Counted from the stretch's first letter, positions 50,788-58,770 are shown. The stretch is DNA of 64,000 bases from Salimicrobium humidisoli (GCF_002295105.1 NZ_NSGH01000006.1:62001-126000); one strand, 5' to 3'. Translations and numbers: made by a program. The notes: generated by a model from the letters alone, not told the origin.

Positions 50788-51522
50788 TCATCCTGCTTCA
50801 AGGATCAGTAATACGCCGAGTATGAAAATGAGGGTATAGACGATAAAACTGAAACGATGAGCCGGTATCCGCTCAAACAGTCTGTTTCCTGTGAACACAG
50901 CAACTGCCTGTACAGGAAGACTCAGCAGGAAAAGCATAAACAATGGGCGGGACCAGAACCCGCCGAGAGCCTGACCGATTACAATGAAGAAACCTGAAAA
51001 CAAAAACTGAGCCTGAAGAGTACTCCTGAACTGGAGTGGATCCATTTTTCTCAGTGCGGCATATACAGCTACCGGGAGGCCGTTGAAGTTGTAGGCACTT
51101 CCGAGCATTCCTGATAAAAAACCGAAAGGGAGCGCCCAGGAAGGATGCTCGAACCGCGAAGGGGAGGTCGGCAATACTTTAAGGGATAGTATGTATACAA
51201 CGAGCAAAACTCCAAGAGCGAGCTTAACCGATTGTGCAGGAAGAAACAGGATAAGGAAAACCCCCGCAGGGATGCCGGAAAGCGTCATAATTCCGAGACG
51301 GAAAAGTACGGGTTTATCGACATTCTGAAAATTCCCGGATAACGACATGGCCGCTACAGTAAGTCCCGATAAACCTGCAAGAGAGATACTCAAAGATAGA
51401 TCTATGGGCAGCAGAGCCAGGAGAGGCATGCTTACCATAGCATCGCCGAATCCGAACGTGGCACGCATAAGTGCGCCCAGAAATAGTGCAGTAAGGATCA
51501 GAATAATAAGAGAAACCGGCAC
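50788..51522 (-). CDS. TauE/SafE-family membrane transporter
   Basis: 244-residue membrane protein with about seven to eight helices of the TauE/SafE (DUF81) family, related to exporters of sulfite, sulfoacetate and other organic acids. Family features: FLGALMRATFGFGDAMVSMPLL at the N-terminus and a second half-repeat from WALPFGFLSGMLGSAYNFNGLPVAVY. GTG start after AAGGAGGGAAT. It is co-directional with codA, 72 bases apart, so they may share a transcript. Substrate unknown. Confidence 0.85.
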   Translation of the reverse strand: MPVSLIILILTALFLGALMRATFGFGDAMVSMPLLALLPIDLSLSISLAGLSGLTVAAMSLSGNFQNVDKPVLFRLGIMTLSGIPAGVFLILFLPAQSVKLALGVLLVVYILSLKVLPTSPSRFEHPSWALPFGFLSGMLGSAYNFNGLPVAVYAALRKMDPLQFRSTLQAQFLFSGFFIVIGQALGGFWSRPLFMLFLLSLPVQAVAVFTGNRLFERIPAHRFSFIVYTLIFILGVLLILEAG

Positions 51523-51614
51523 TCTATTCCCTCCTTTTGTACAAAATAACGCTGATCTTACCGTATCACAACGGAACTTGTTCCGCCCGCAAACTGAGGA
51601 AATATGTCTGCGAG

Positions 51615-51648
51615 CTAAAAAACCGGCAGAATGTATATTCTGCCGGCA
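51615..51648 (-). terminator. Terminator after ppdK
   Basis: Perfect 10-bp stem CCGGCAGAAT/ATTCTGCCGG followed by six T on the minus strand. Confidence 0.9.
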
Positions 51649-51687
51649 GTAGTCATGCTATTTATAAATTTCTTCTGTTTATTCTCC

Positions 51688-54366
51688 TCAGCCGGGCTGC
51701 AGTACCGATTTGCGTTCCTGTCTGCTGCCAAGAGCAGACTGGGCAGCGGCAAGGCGTGCGGCCGGGACGCGGAACGGGGAACAGCTTACATAATCGAGAC
51801 CTTGGTCAAAACAGAATCGGATCGCATCTTTGTCACCGCCATGTTCTCCGCATATCCCGGTTTTTAACTGAGGATTCGTCTGTTTACCGAGTGTCACTCC
51901 TGACTCCACCAGTTTACCTACCCCTTCCTGGTCGAGCTTCATGAACGGGTTGTCGGGGAGGGTGCCATTTTCAATATAGTATTGCAGAAATTTCCCTTCT
52001 GCATCATCCCTGCTGAAGCCGAACGTCGTCTGTGTTAAATCGTTCGTTCCAAATGAGAAGAAGTCAGCTTCCGACGCGATTTCATCAGCGGTTAATGCAG
52101 CTCTTGGTGTCTCAATCATTGTGCCGGTGAGATAATTGAGGGAAATTCCGTTCCTCTCGCCGATTTCCTTAGCCACTTTATGCACAAGGTCGCTCATTTC
52201 CCGGAGCTCTGCCACGTGACTGACAAGGGGAATCATGATTTCCGGATTTACATCGATACCTTTATTCAGCACACCAGTCATAGCCTGGAATAAGGCTGTA
52301 ATCTGCATTTCGTATATTTCGGGATGCACCATACCGAGGCGGCACCCCCGTAACCCGAGCATCGGATTGGATTCTTCGAGCAGACGTACGGAGCGGAGAA
52401 GCTTCTGTTTTCTTCCAAGTTCTACGCTCTCCGGTTCTGTAAGTTCCAGTCGAGTGATATCGACAAGCAGTTCCTCGACATTAGGAAGGAACTCATGGAG
52501 AGGCGGGTCTAGCAGACGTATAGTGACCGGGCGTCCGCGAAGCGTCTCGAAAATACGTTCAAAATCCTGCTGCTGCATAGGGAGCAGTTTATTGAGAGCT
52601 TTGTTCCGTTCTTCCTCACTCTCCGCAAGAATCATTTTTTGTACGGCAGGGAGCCTTCCAGAATCCATGAACATATGTTCTGTACGACAGAGACCGACTC
52701 CTTCTGCTCCAAGCTCCACGGCTTTTCGTACGTCCTCGGGCGTATCGGCATTCGTCCGCACGCCGAGAGTGGAAGTGTTATCTGCCCAATCGAGAAGCTG
52801 TCGGAATACCTCAGACATCTCCGGCTCGATGGTTGCGATTTCGCCTAAATAAATATCTCCGGAAGCCCCGTCTACCGTAATGACGTCTCCTTCCTCAACG
52901 ATAGTATCTGCAACGGTGAATCGCTCGGATTCAAGATCGATATTTATCGACCCGCAGCCGCATATGCAGGCTTTACCCATACCGCGGGCCACAACAGCGG
53001 CGTGACTGGTCATCCCCCCGCGGCTGGTCACGGTAGCTTTGGCAGCTACGATACCATGGATATCTTCCGGCGTCGTTTCCGGTCTTACTAGGATGACGTT
53101 TCTTCCTTCGTTACTCAGAAGTTCAGCTCTGTCCGCATCGAAAACGACTTCTCCCGTAGCGGCGCCGGGGGAAGCAGGCAGACCGGAGACCAGCTTTTGT
53201 GACGTATGTCCGGGATCAATATGTTTGTGCAGCAGCTGACTGAGCTGGTCAGGGTCCACGAGCAGAAGCGCTTCCTTTTCACTCACTATTCCTTCATTAA
53301 CCATATCTACTGCTATTTGCACCGCCGACTGGGCCGTTCTCTTTCCATTTCTCGTCTGCAGGAAGAAGAGCGCTCCATTTTCTATGGTGAATTCGATGTC
53401 CTGCATATTTTTGTAGTGATTTTCAAGGAGATTGCACATGTTTATCAGTTCACTGTACAAATCAGGCATTTCTCTCTTAAGTTCATTTATCGGCTGCGGG
53501 GTGCGAATTCCTGCTACTACGTCCTCTCCCTGGGCGTTGATCAGATACTCTCCGTACAATTCAGACTCACCGGTAGACGGGTTGCGGGTGAAAGCTACGC
53601 CGGTGCCGGAATCATTTCCCATGTTTCCAAACACCATGCTTTGCACGTTCACTGCTGTTCCGAGGTGGCCCGGGATATCATGCAGGCGACGGTATAGAAG
53701 CGCACGCTTATTATTCCAGGAATCGAACACGGCACTGATACTTAAAAAAAGTTGTTCGTAAGGATCTTGCGGAAAGGTGCGGCCTGCAGCTTCCATGGTG
53801 ATTTTTTTGTACGCTTCGATAATCTCTTTCCAGTCCCCGGCTGTCATTTGTACATCAGAGTTATAGCCGCTGGAAGTACGATAGTTTTCCAGGTAATTCT
53901 CATACAAAGAATTATCTAGCCCGAGCACGACATCCCCGAACATCTGAATAAACCGCCGATAGGAGTCATAGGCGAATCTTGGGTTATGGGTAAGATCTGC
54001 AATTGCTTTCACCGTCTCATCATTCATCCCGAGGTTCAGGACGGTATCCATCATGCCCGGCATAGAATGAACGGCTCCGGAACGTACAGAGACGAGCAGA
54101 GGATTGTTCGTGTCGCCCAGAGTTTTCCCGGTCCTTTCTTCCAGTTTTTTCAGAGATTTTTTGATCTGCAGTGTTGCCGCCTCCGAAAGCTGTTCGCCGG
54201 CCTCGTAGTAAGCGTTGCAGGCTTCCGTGGTAACGGTGAAACCGTAGGGGACGGGTAGGCCGAGACGGGTCATTTCAGCAAGGTTCGCGCCTTTTCCTCC
54301 CAGCATCTCTTTCCCGACTGCCTTCTCATGGTCGAACATAAATACGAATTTCTGTTCCATCGTCAA
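51688..54366 (-). CDS. ppdK: Pyruvate, phosphate dikinase
   Basis: 892-residue cytosolic enzyme interconverting pyruvate + ATP + Pi and PEP + AMP + PPi. Order: N-terminal ATP-grasp domain (GGKGANLAEMTRLGLPVP; VRSGAVHSMPGMMDT), phospho-His domain (TSRGGMTSHAAVVARGMGKACICG, catalytic His) and PEP-binding TIM barrel (CRTEHMF; GICGEHGGD with the catalytic Cys region). Length matches the family. Start: AGGAGGT is five bases before TTG at 54366 and eleven before ATG at 54360; I use TTG. The upstream region has two CcpN-like boxes, suggesting repression under glycolytic conditions and use in gluconeogenesis. No DUF299 regulatory gene is adjacent. Confidence 0.96.
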   Translation of the reverse strand: MTMEQKFVFMFDHEKAVGKEMLGGKGANLAEMTRLGLPVPYGFTVTTEACNAYYEAGEQLSEAATLQIKKSLKKLEERTGKTLGDTNNPLLVSVRSGAVHSMPGMMDTVLNLGMNDETVKAIADLTHNPRFAYDSYRRFIQMFGDVVLGLDNSLYENYLENYRTSSGYNSDVQMTAGDWKEIIEAYKKITMEAAGRTFPQDPYEQLFLSISAVFDSWNNKRALLYRRLHDIPGHLGTAVNVQSMVFGNMGNDSGTGVAFTRNPSTGESELYGEYLINAQGEDVVAGIRTPQPINELKREMPDLYSELINMCNLLENHYKNMQDIEFTIENGALFFLQTRNGKRTAQSAVQIAVDMVNEGIVSEKEALLLVDPDQLSQLLHKHIDPGHTSQKLVSGLPASPGAATGEVVFDADRAELLSNEGRNVILVRPETTPEDIHGIVAAKATVTSRGGMTSHAAVVARGMGKACICGCGSINIDLESERFTVADTIVEEGDVITVDGASGDIYLGEIATIEPEMSEVFRQLLDWADNTSTLGVRTNADTPEDVRKAVELGAEGVGLCRTEHMFMDSGRLPAVQKMILAESEEERNKALNKLLPMQQQDFERIFETLRGRPVTIRLLDPPLHEFLPNVEELLVDITRLELTEPESVELGRKQKLLRSVRLLEESNPMLGLRGCRLGMVHPEIYEMQITALFQAMTGVLNKGIDVNPEIMIPLVSHVAELREMSDLVHKVAKEIGERNGISLNYLTGTMIETPRAALTADEIASEADFFSFGTNDLTQTTFGFSRDDAEGKFLQYYIENGTLPDNPFMKLDQEGVGKLVESGVTLGKQTNPQLKTGICGEHGGDKDAIRFCFDQGLDYVSCSPFRVPAARLAAAQSALGSRQERKSVLQPG

Positions 54367-54433
54367 CGATACCTCCTGATAATTATGGAATTACTGATAA
54401 AATTATGCGCGATGAGGGGTTTGTCATGATGAT

Positions 54434-54475
54434 TATGACACACTATCTAACGATAATTTCTAATTATGTCATACT
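54434..54475 (-). promoter_or_regulatory. Two CcpN-like operator boxes upstream of ppdK
   Basis: TATGTCATACT (54465-54475) fits the CcpN consensus TRTGHYATAYW completely, and TATGACACACT (54434-54444) fits at ten of eleven positions. They are direct repeats 31 bases apart, about three helical turns. A TGTCAT...ATGACA dyad (54422-54440) overlaps the second. Confidence 0.55.
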
Positions 54476-54516
54476 AATATTAAATATAGTATCATTTATT
54501 CGGGCAGTTTACAACA

Positions 54517-54550
54517 TAAAAAAGACACCGGGCCCGCCAAGGATCCGGTG
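54517..54550 (-). terminator. Terminator after rpoN
   Basis: CACCGG pairs with CCGGTG with additional inner G-C pairs, followed by a T run on the minus strand. Confidence 0.75.
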
Positions 54551-54601
54551 CGTAAATTATTTTTATACAGGAAATAAAGGTGGGATATTTCTTCATTTCT
54601 A

Positions 54602-55873
54602 TTACTGACGGGTTAACGGAATTTTTTTCCTTTTAACAGAAGGGGGAATATTCAACAGTTCACGATACTTCGCTACCGTCCTCCTGGACACGTGATATCC
54701 GTCCCTTTTCAGCAGATGTACCAGTTTCTTATCGGAAAGAGGCCGGAGAGGGTCTTCTTTTACTATGAATTGCTGGAGGTTGCTTTTTATTGCGGCTGAG
54801 GACGACCCGAATTTCGTACGGGAAGGAAAAAAATCCTCCAAATAAAAAGTACCTGAGGGCGTTTGTATCACTTTGTTGCGGACGGCTCTGCTCACCGTAG
54901 ATTCATGAATGCCGAGCCGGCTGGCAACTTCCTTCCTCGTGAGCGGGGACAGAGACCTGGTACCATCGGAAACCATCGTTGGCTGACACCGGAAAACTTC
55001 TTCGGCGATCGCCAGTATTGTCCATTGTCTCTGTTCCACACTCTTTTTGAGCCACTGAAAGGTTCTGTATTTCTCTTTAAGAAAAGAAACGGCTTCTTTA
55101 TGAGCCTTCATCATGTGTTTATATTCTTCATTCATATTCAGTTCCGGCACAATCTGCCTGTTCAAAGAGATATGGTAGTCGTCCTCTTTCGTGATAAAGA
55201 TGTCGGGAATGAGAACGTCTGAGTGCGCAGACCCGATCGCAAGCCCGGGTTTAGGATGAAGCGATTTCAGCCGGTCGAGACGAAGGTCCAGCTGCCTCCG
55301 CCCGAGATTCAATAGAGTTTTGAGACGTGCGGGCTCTTCGGCAGCGCAGGGAAGGTGCCGGGAAATGAGAATGGAAAGTTCCCTGTCTTCCGGAAAAAAA
55401 CGACGTGCCTGCAGTGATAGACATTCCTGCAGTGTACGCGCTCCGATACCGGCGGGTTCCAGCGTTTGAAGCAGGGTGAGGCAATTTTCGACGGAGTCTT
55501 CAGTAACGTTATATTCCGCAGCAAGATCATCCGAAGATGCCTGTAGATAGCCATTGTCATCCAGATGAAAAATAAAGTGCCTTATCAGCTTTTTTTCCTT
55601 CTCGTTACAGGGGAGAAAAGGGAGCTGCTGCAGTAAATAATCGTGAAGACAAGGCTCCGGTTCATGTTTGTATAAAGGGTAATTATTCGAGTCTCCGGGA
55701 GGGGGAGCGGCATAGGAACGCTCCCGCAGATCAATCCACGGATTCTCCATGGCTTCCTGTTCAATATATTCCCTGAGGTCCTGGGAGGACATTTGCAACA
55801 GGTGCAGGGACTGCTGCAATTGAGGTGTCATTTTCAGCTGATGGGTCTGTTTCATTTCTAAGTGGAGTTTCAA
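54602..55873 (-). CDS. rpoN: RNA polymerase sigma-54 factor
   Basis: 423-residue sigma-54 (SigL). Order: Gln-rich activator-interaction region I (QTHQLKMTPQLQQSLHLLQMS), core-binding region (about 75-250), HTH (LTRKEVASRLGIHESTVSRAVRNK) and the RpoN box VSRRTVAKYRELLNIP near the C-terminus. Directs transcription from -24/-12 promoters with an enhancer-binding ATPase. In Bacillus this concerns levanase, arginine, branched-chain and cold-related genes; none is in this window. A perfect cre site lies upstream, as expected from CcpA control of sigL in B. subtilis. ATG after GAGAGGAC. Confidence 0.96.
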   Translation of the reverse strand: MKLHLEMKQTHQLKMTPQLQQSLHLLQMSSQDLREYIEQEAMENPWIDLRERSYAAPPPGDSNNYPLYKHEPEPCLHDYLLQQLPFLPCNEKEKKLIRHFIFHLDDNGYLQASSDDLAAEYNVTEDSVENCLTLLQTLEPAGIGARTLQECLSLQARRFFPEDRELSILISRHLPCAAEEPARLKTLLNLGRRQLDLRLDRLKSLHPKPGLAIGSAHSDVLIPDIFITKEDDYHISLNRQIVPELNMNEEYKHMMKAHKEAVSFLKEKYRTFQWLKKSVEQRQWTILAIAEEVFRCQPTMVSDGTRSLSPLTRKEVASRLGIHESTVSRAVRNKVIQTPSGTFYLEDFFPSRTKFGSSSAAIKSNLQQFIVKEDPLRPLSDKKLVHLLKRDGYHVSRRTVAKYRELLNIPPSVKRKKIPLTRQ

Positions 55874-55924
55874 TTGTCCTCTCTCCGTTTCTATTAATGT
55901 ACTAATTAAAAGACGATCGCTTAT

Positions 55925-55940
55925 TTGAAATCGTTTTCAT
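55925..55940 (-). promoter_or_regulatory. cre site (CcpA operator) upstream of rpoN
   Basis: TTGAAATCGTTTTCAT matches the cre consensus WTGNAANCGNWNNCWW at every position, 52 bases upstream of the rpoN start. The divergent yueI gene starts 171 bases away on the other side. Confidence 0.75.
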
Positions 55941-56110
55941 TATTTCATATAAACGGTCATTAGAAAACAGGCAGGCTCGTTTATTTACGGGTGAATTGCA
56001 GGAGACAATATTCCCGTCCGGTGCCGAATTTTTGCAAAGAGTGTGTGCGACGCCTTATTATTCATTTATACAGAGGGGGTCCCTAATAAATAAAGGTTGA
56101 GGTGAAGACG

Positions 56111-56560
56111 ATGAGTAAAAAAGAAGTGGAAGACTACGTGCAGGAAGGTATATATGGTACTCCGGAAACAAAACCGGGGGAACGCAGGAGATATCTCGGT
56201 ACGCTTCGTGAACGAATCGTTCTTGTGTTGACGAAAAGTCAGGTAATGCAGAAAAAAGGGATGGCGGAACTGGAAAATGAAATGCGGAGTTATGACAGAG
56301 CAACGCTACTTTTGAACGGGAAAATAAGTTACAGGTTTCGAAAGCCTTATTCCCGGCTCGCCCGTAAGTGCAGTGTACACACAAAATCCGTCTCGGATCA
56401 GCAGAAAGAAACAGAAATCGGAGCTGTTTTAACCGTGGATTATCCTTTGGAAAAAGAAGAGATAAAAGTGGACACTGGTACATCTGCGAAGAAAAAGAAA
56501 ACAAAGCAGCAAAAAGGGATGAGAGGATTATTGAAGAAACTGTTCAAACCGGTCAAATGA
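56111..56560 (+). CDS. yueI: YueI-family protein (DUF1694)
   Basis: 149-residue soluble protein of the YueI family. Signature segments are EDYVQEGIYGTPETKPGERRRYLGTLRERI at the start, LTKSQV, and the ribosomal-protein-like middle (RATLLLNGKISYRFRKPYSRLARK). The C-terminus is a Lys-rich tail. ATG at 56111 follows AGGTGAAG. The fold of the family resembles the L7Ae/L30e type, hinting at RNA binding, but no function is established. Single gene ending at a perfect terminator. Confidence 0.88.
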   Translation: MSKKEVEDYVQEGIYGTPETKPGERRRYLGTLRERIVLVLTKSQVMQKKGMAELENEMRSYDRATLLLNGKISYRFRKPYSRLARKCSVHTKSVSDQQKETEIGAVLTVDYPLEKEEIKVDTGTSAKKKKTKQQKGMRGLLKKLFKPVK

Positions 56561-56593
56561 AAACGCCGAGGTTACTCAACCTCGGCGTTTGTG
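56561..56593. terminator. Bidirectional terminator between yueI and the zinc-ribbon gene
   Basis: Perfect 13-bp stem AAACGCCGAGGTT/AACCTCGGCGTTT, usable from both sides. Confidence 0.85.
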
Positions 56594-56602
56594 TTGCCGT
56601 AG

Positions 56603-56782
56603 TCAGCGATCGTGCTGGACCAGACGACTGTGAAGATTTCCGCAGTTTGTACATTGAAGCCATAGAGTTTCCACAACTCTATCAGAGAATTCTTTCGAAA
56701 CAACTTCGACGACTTTCTGTTCGTTACTGAAACAGTTCAGACAATGATCGTGGACGCGGGTGCCTATTTCATAGTTTTTCAT
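56603..56782 (-). CDS. 59-residue zinc-ribbon-like protein
   Basis: ATG-TGA frame on the minus strand with AGGAGG six bases before the ATG. The product starts MKNYEIGTRVHDHCLNCFS and carries two CxxC pairs (CLNC and CTNC) separated by 27 residues, plus His residues, typical of a small zinc ribbon. It ends before the shared terminator with yueI, so it is a complete unit. Could be an RNA/DNA-binding or chaperone-like small protein. Function unknown, family not recognised. Confidence 0.65.
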   Translation of the reverse strand: MKNYEIGTRVHDHCLNCFSNEQKVVEVVSKEFSDRVVETLWLQCTNCGNLHSRLVQHDR

Positions 56783-56902
56783 TACATGCCTCCTCTCTAA
56801 GGGAGGGAGGCAACAGTAGGAGTTTCATCTTAAGACAAAATAAAGGGAATTTCAAACGTGCCGCAAGTGAAGCCATTAAATAAAAAGAATTGCCATTAAA
56901 AG

Positions 56903-56931
56903 TTGACTCGGGGAAACAAAAAAAGTAGAAT
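56903..56931 (+). promoter_or_regulatory. Sigma-A promoter of the ZIP transporter gene
   Basis: TTGACT (56903-56908), exactly 17 bp, TAGAAT (56926-56931), each five of six. Start expected near 56938. Confidence 0.75.
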
Positions 56932-56947
56932 AACGATATCGATAAAA

Positions 56948-56963
56948 TTTGCCCAAGGGCAAA
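56948..56963 (+). promoter_or_regulatory. Candidate MntR-like operator
   Basis: Perfect inverted repeat TTTGCCC-AA-GGGCAAA in an AT-rich frame, just downstream of the predicted transcription start. It resembles DtxR/MntR-type manganese boxes and would repress the transporter when metal is plentiful. Confidence 0.55.
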
Positions 56964-56981
56964 AATGATGAGGTGAGGAAT

Positions 56982-57791
56982 ATGTTTGAACAATTAGGTA
57001 ATATAAATCCCGTGATTCTGGCTTTGCTGGGCTCTTTATTCACTTGGGGGATGACTGCTCTCGGGGCAGCCCTCGTTTTCTTAATAAAAGGATCGAGTCA
57101 AAAGTTTCTGGACAGCATGCTCGCTTTCGCAGGAGGAGTTATGATCGCAGCCAGTTACTGGTCGCTGCTCGCTCCGGCTATAGAGAGGGGGGCGGAAGGT
57201 CCGCTGCCTTCCTGGTTCCCTGCTGTCGTAGGTTTTCTTCTCGGCGGGTTTCTGCTTCTCTTTATCGATCGTGTCATACCAATGGTAGACCTCGACAGGT
57301 ATATGTACGACATTAAAAATAAAAGAGCAAAGAGTCGTACGGCACTGCTGATGTTCTCGATGACCCTCCACAATATCCCTGAAGGATTAGCGGTTGGTGT
57401 GGCTTTCGGTGCTGTAGCTTCGGACGGATCCGGAGCGGCTCTCGGTGGAGCGATAGCTCTTGCGATCGGTATCGGTATACAGAACTTCCCGGAAGGAGCG
57501 GCGGTTTCCATGCCTCTTTACCGGGAGGGTATGAAGAAGAAGAAAAGTTTCATGTTCGGACAGTTTTCCGGAATGGTAGAACCGATTTCAGCAGTAATAG
57601 GGGCGGCTGCCGTTATAATTATAGAACCGGTCCTGCCTTACGCATTGAGCTTTGCGGCCGGAGCCATGATTTTCGTAGTAGCCAAGGAAATTATCCCGGG
57701 CTCCCATGAACAGGGGAACGTCAACATTGCTTCTATGAGCCTTATGTTCGGTTTCGCCCTTATGATGACGCTCGATGTTGCACTCGGTTAA
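56982..57791 (+). CDS. ZIP-family divalent metal transporter
   Basis: 269-residue membrane protein with eight predicted helices. The metal-path motifs of ZIP proteins are seen in helix 4 (SMTLHNIPEGLAVGVAFG) and helix 5 (GIGIQNFPEGAAVSMPL). It belongs to the GufA/ZupT-like branch and would import Zn2+, Mn2+ or Fe2+. ATG at 56982 follows AGGTGAGG. The clear sigma-A promoter and the inverted repeat over the transcription start suggest metal-dependent repression; a MntR-type box would favour manganese. A terminator follows. Confidence 0.92.
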   Translation: MFEQLGNINPVILALLGSLFTWGMTALGAALVFLIKGSSQKFLDSMLAFAGGVMIAASYWSLLAPAIERGAEGPLPSWFPAVVGFLLGGFLLLFIDRVIPMVDLDRYMYDIKNKRAKSRTALLMFSMTLHNIPEGLAVGVAFGAVASDGSGAALGGAIALAIGIGIQNFPEGAAVSMPLYREGMKKKKSFMFGQFSGMVEPISAVIGAAAVIIIEPVLPYALSFAAGAMIFVVAKEIIPGSHEQGNVNIASMSLMFGFALMMTLDVALG

Positions 57792-57808
57792 GGGTTTTAA
57801 TAAAAAGT

Positions 57809-57838
57809 GGAGATGTCTGAACACATCTCTCTTTTTTT
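57809..57838 (+). terminator. Terminator after the ZIP gene
   Basis: GAGATGT/ACATCTC hairpin followed by seven T. Confidence 0.85.
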
Positions 57839-57879
57839 ATGCACAAATCTCCCGGAGAGTCGGAAAACAGGAATGCTGA

Positions 57880-57908
57880 TTGACAGATCGTATCGTTTGC
57901 AGGATAGT
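57880..57908 (+). promoter_or_regulatory. Promoter of the cobalamin riboswitch transcript
   Basis: Perfect TTGACA (57880-57885), 17 bp, GATAGT (57903-57908). Starts about 30 bases before the aptamer. Confidence 0.65.
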
Positions 57909-57944
57909 GGAAGGGAGGGGATTTCCCTCAATAACTGAATACGT

Positions 57945-58096
57945 CCGGTGGTCGCAACATCTGTGTTAAAAGGGAAGCCCGGTAAAATCCGGCACGGTCC
58001 CGCCACTGTAAAGGGGAGCTTTGTATCGATCCACTGTCTGAAAAAGACGGGAAGGTATACCGAGTGAGGAACCTGAGTCAGGAGACCTGCCACCGG
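57945..58096 (+). ncRNA. Cobalamin (B12) riboswitch
   Basis: Contains AAAAGGGAAGCCCGGT, CGGCACGGTCCCGCCACTGT, GGGGAGC, CCACTGTC, GGGAAGG, GTGAGGAA and the B12 box GAGTCAGGAGACCTGCC in the correct order. P1 closes as CCGGTGG (57945-57951) with CCACCGG (58090-58096). Directly downstream a small hairpin TCCTA (58110-58114)/TAGGA (58123-58127) masks a ribosome-binding site, so control is probably translational. Confidence 0.95.
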
Positions 58097-58136
58097 AAAG
58101 AACATGAAATCCTACGGGAGAATAGGAGGATGTTAC

Positions 58137-58208
58137 GTGAAATATCTTAAACCGGGACGCCGATACGGGCCTGTACCGTCGATACTTTCCTATCCACCTT
58201 CCTGCTAG
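58137..58208 (+). CDS. 23-residue ORF directly under the cobalamin riboswitch
   Basis: GTG-TAG frame starting MKYLKPGRRYGPVPSILSYP and ending PSC. AGGAGGA (58124-58130) lies six bases upstream, ideal for initiation, and is partly paired in the riboswitch expression platform. A hairpin ACCTTCC/GGAAGGT with a short ATTTT tail overlaps its end. The peptide resembles nothing I know. It may be a leader peptide, a real small protein, or the remnant of a lost B12-regulated gene. No longer continuation in another frame was found. Confidence 0.45.
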   Translation: MKYLKPGRRYGPVPSILSYPPSC

Positions 58209-58230
58209 CTGACGGGAAGGTATTTTAATG
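58194..58230 (+). terminator. Weak terminator after the 23-codon ORF
   Basis: ACCTTCC pairs with GGAAGGT across a 12-base loop, followed by ATTTTAAT. It would make the riboswitch unit a short RNA of about 310 bases. Confidence 0.5.
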
Positions 58231-58264
58231 GAGACAAAGTGAAAAGAGGCCTTTCCTGGGGTCG

Positions 58265-58279
58265 TTATCGCAGCGATAA
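58265..58279 (+). promoter_or_regulatory. Perfect palindrome before the thioesterase ribosome-binding site
   Basis: TTATCGC-A-GCGATAA, immediately upstream of AGAGGAGGAAG. Either an operator or an RNA hairpin affecting translation. Confidence 0.4.
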
Positions 58280-58296
58280 AAGAGGAGGAAGAAACG

Positions 58297-58770
58297 ATGG
58301 ATCAGATACCTGTACGTTGTTCGAAAGTAACCCAGACAAGACTTATATTTCCCCCGGATACTAACCATCTCGGGACGATTTTCGGAGGGAAAGTTCTTGC
58401 ATATATTGATGAAGTTGCTGCCCTTACCGCAATGAAACACTCCAATGCAATTGTAGTGACAGCTTCGATCGACTCGGTGAATTTCATATCTACTGCCAGA
58501 GTGGGAGAAGCCCTGACTATTGAAGCCTGTGTAACGAAGACAGGTCGGACTTCTATGGAAGTGTATGTAAAAGTATTTGCGGATGATCTGCTCAGTGGAG
58601 AGCAGAAAATGACGACCGAATCATTTCTTACAATGGTGGCAATGGACGAAGAAGGGCGCCCGAAACCGGTCCCCCACGTCATTCCTGAAACGGAAGAAGA
58701 AAAAGAACTGAACAGAACGGCTGCCGCGAGAAAGAAACAGCGGGAAGAAAAAGCCGAGCTGCGAACCTGA
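58297..58770 (+). CDS. Acyl-CoA thioesterase (YkhA / hot-dog family)
   Basis: 157-residue cytosolic hot-dog-fold thioesterase releasing CoA from acyl-CoA. The family helix with its Asp/Asn site is seen in TNHLGTIFGGKVLAYIDEVAALTAMKHS, and the second half in VVTASIDSVNFISTARVGEALTIEACV, followed by TSMEVYVKVFADDL. The C-terminal Lys/Glu-rich helix is typical of the YkhA/YciA-like group. ATG after GAGGAGGAAG. It lies downstream of the cobalamin riboswitch unit but behind a hairpin; no own promoter is obvious. Regulation by B12 is therefore uncertain. Ends at a shared terminator. Confidence 0.93.
   Translation: MDQIPVRCSKVTQTRLIFPPDTNHLGTIFGGKVLAYIDEVAALTAMKHSNAIVVTASIDSVNFISTARVGEALTIEACVTKTGRTSMEVYVKVFADDLLSGEQKMTTESFLTMVAMDEEGRPKPVPHVIPETEEEKELNRTAAARKKQREEKAELRT

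Noticed and set aside
57797-58105. 102-codon minus-strand frame.
   Set aside because: It lies over the cobalamin riboswitch, whose RNA conservation explains the open frame.
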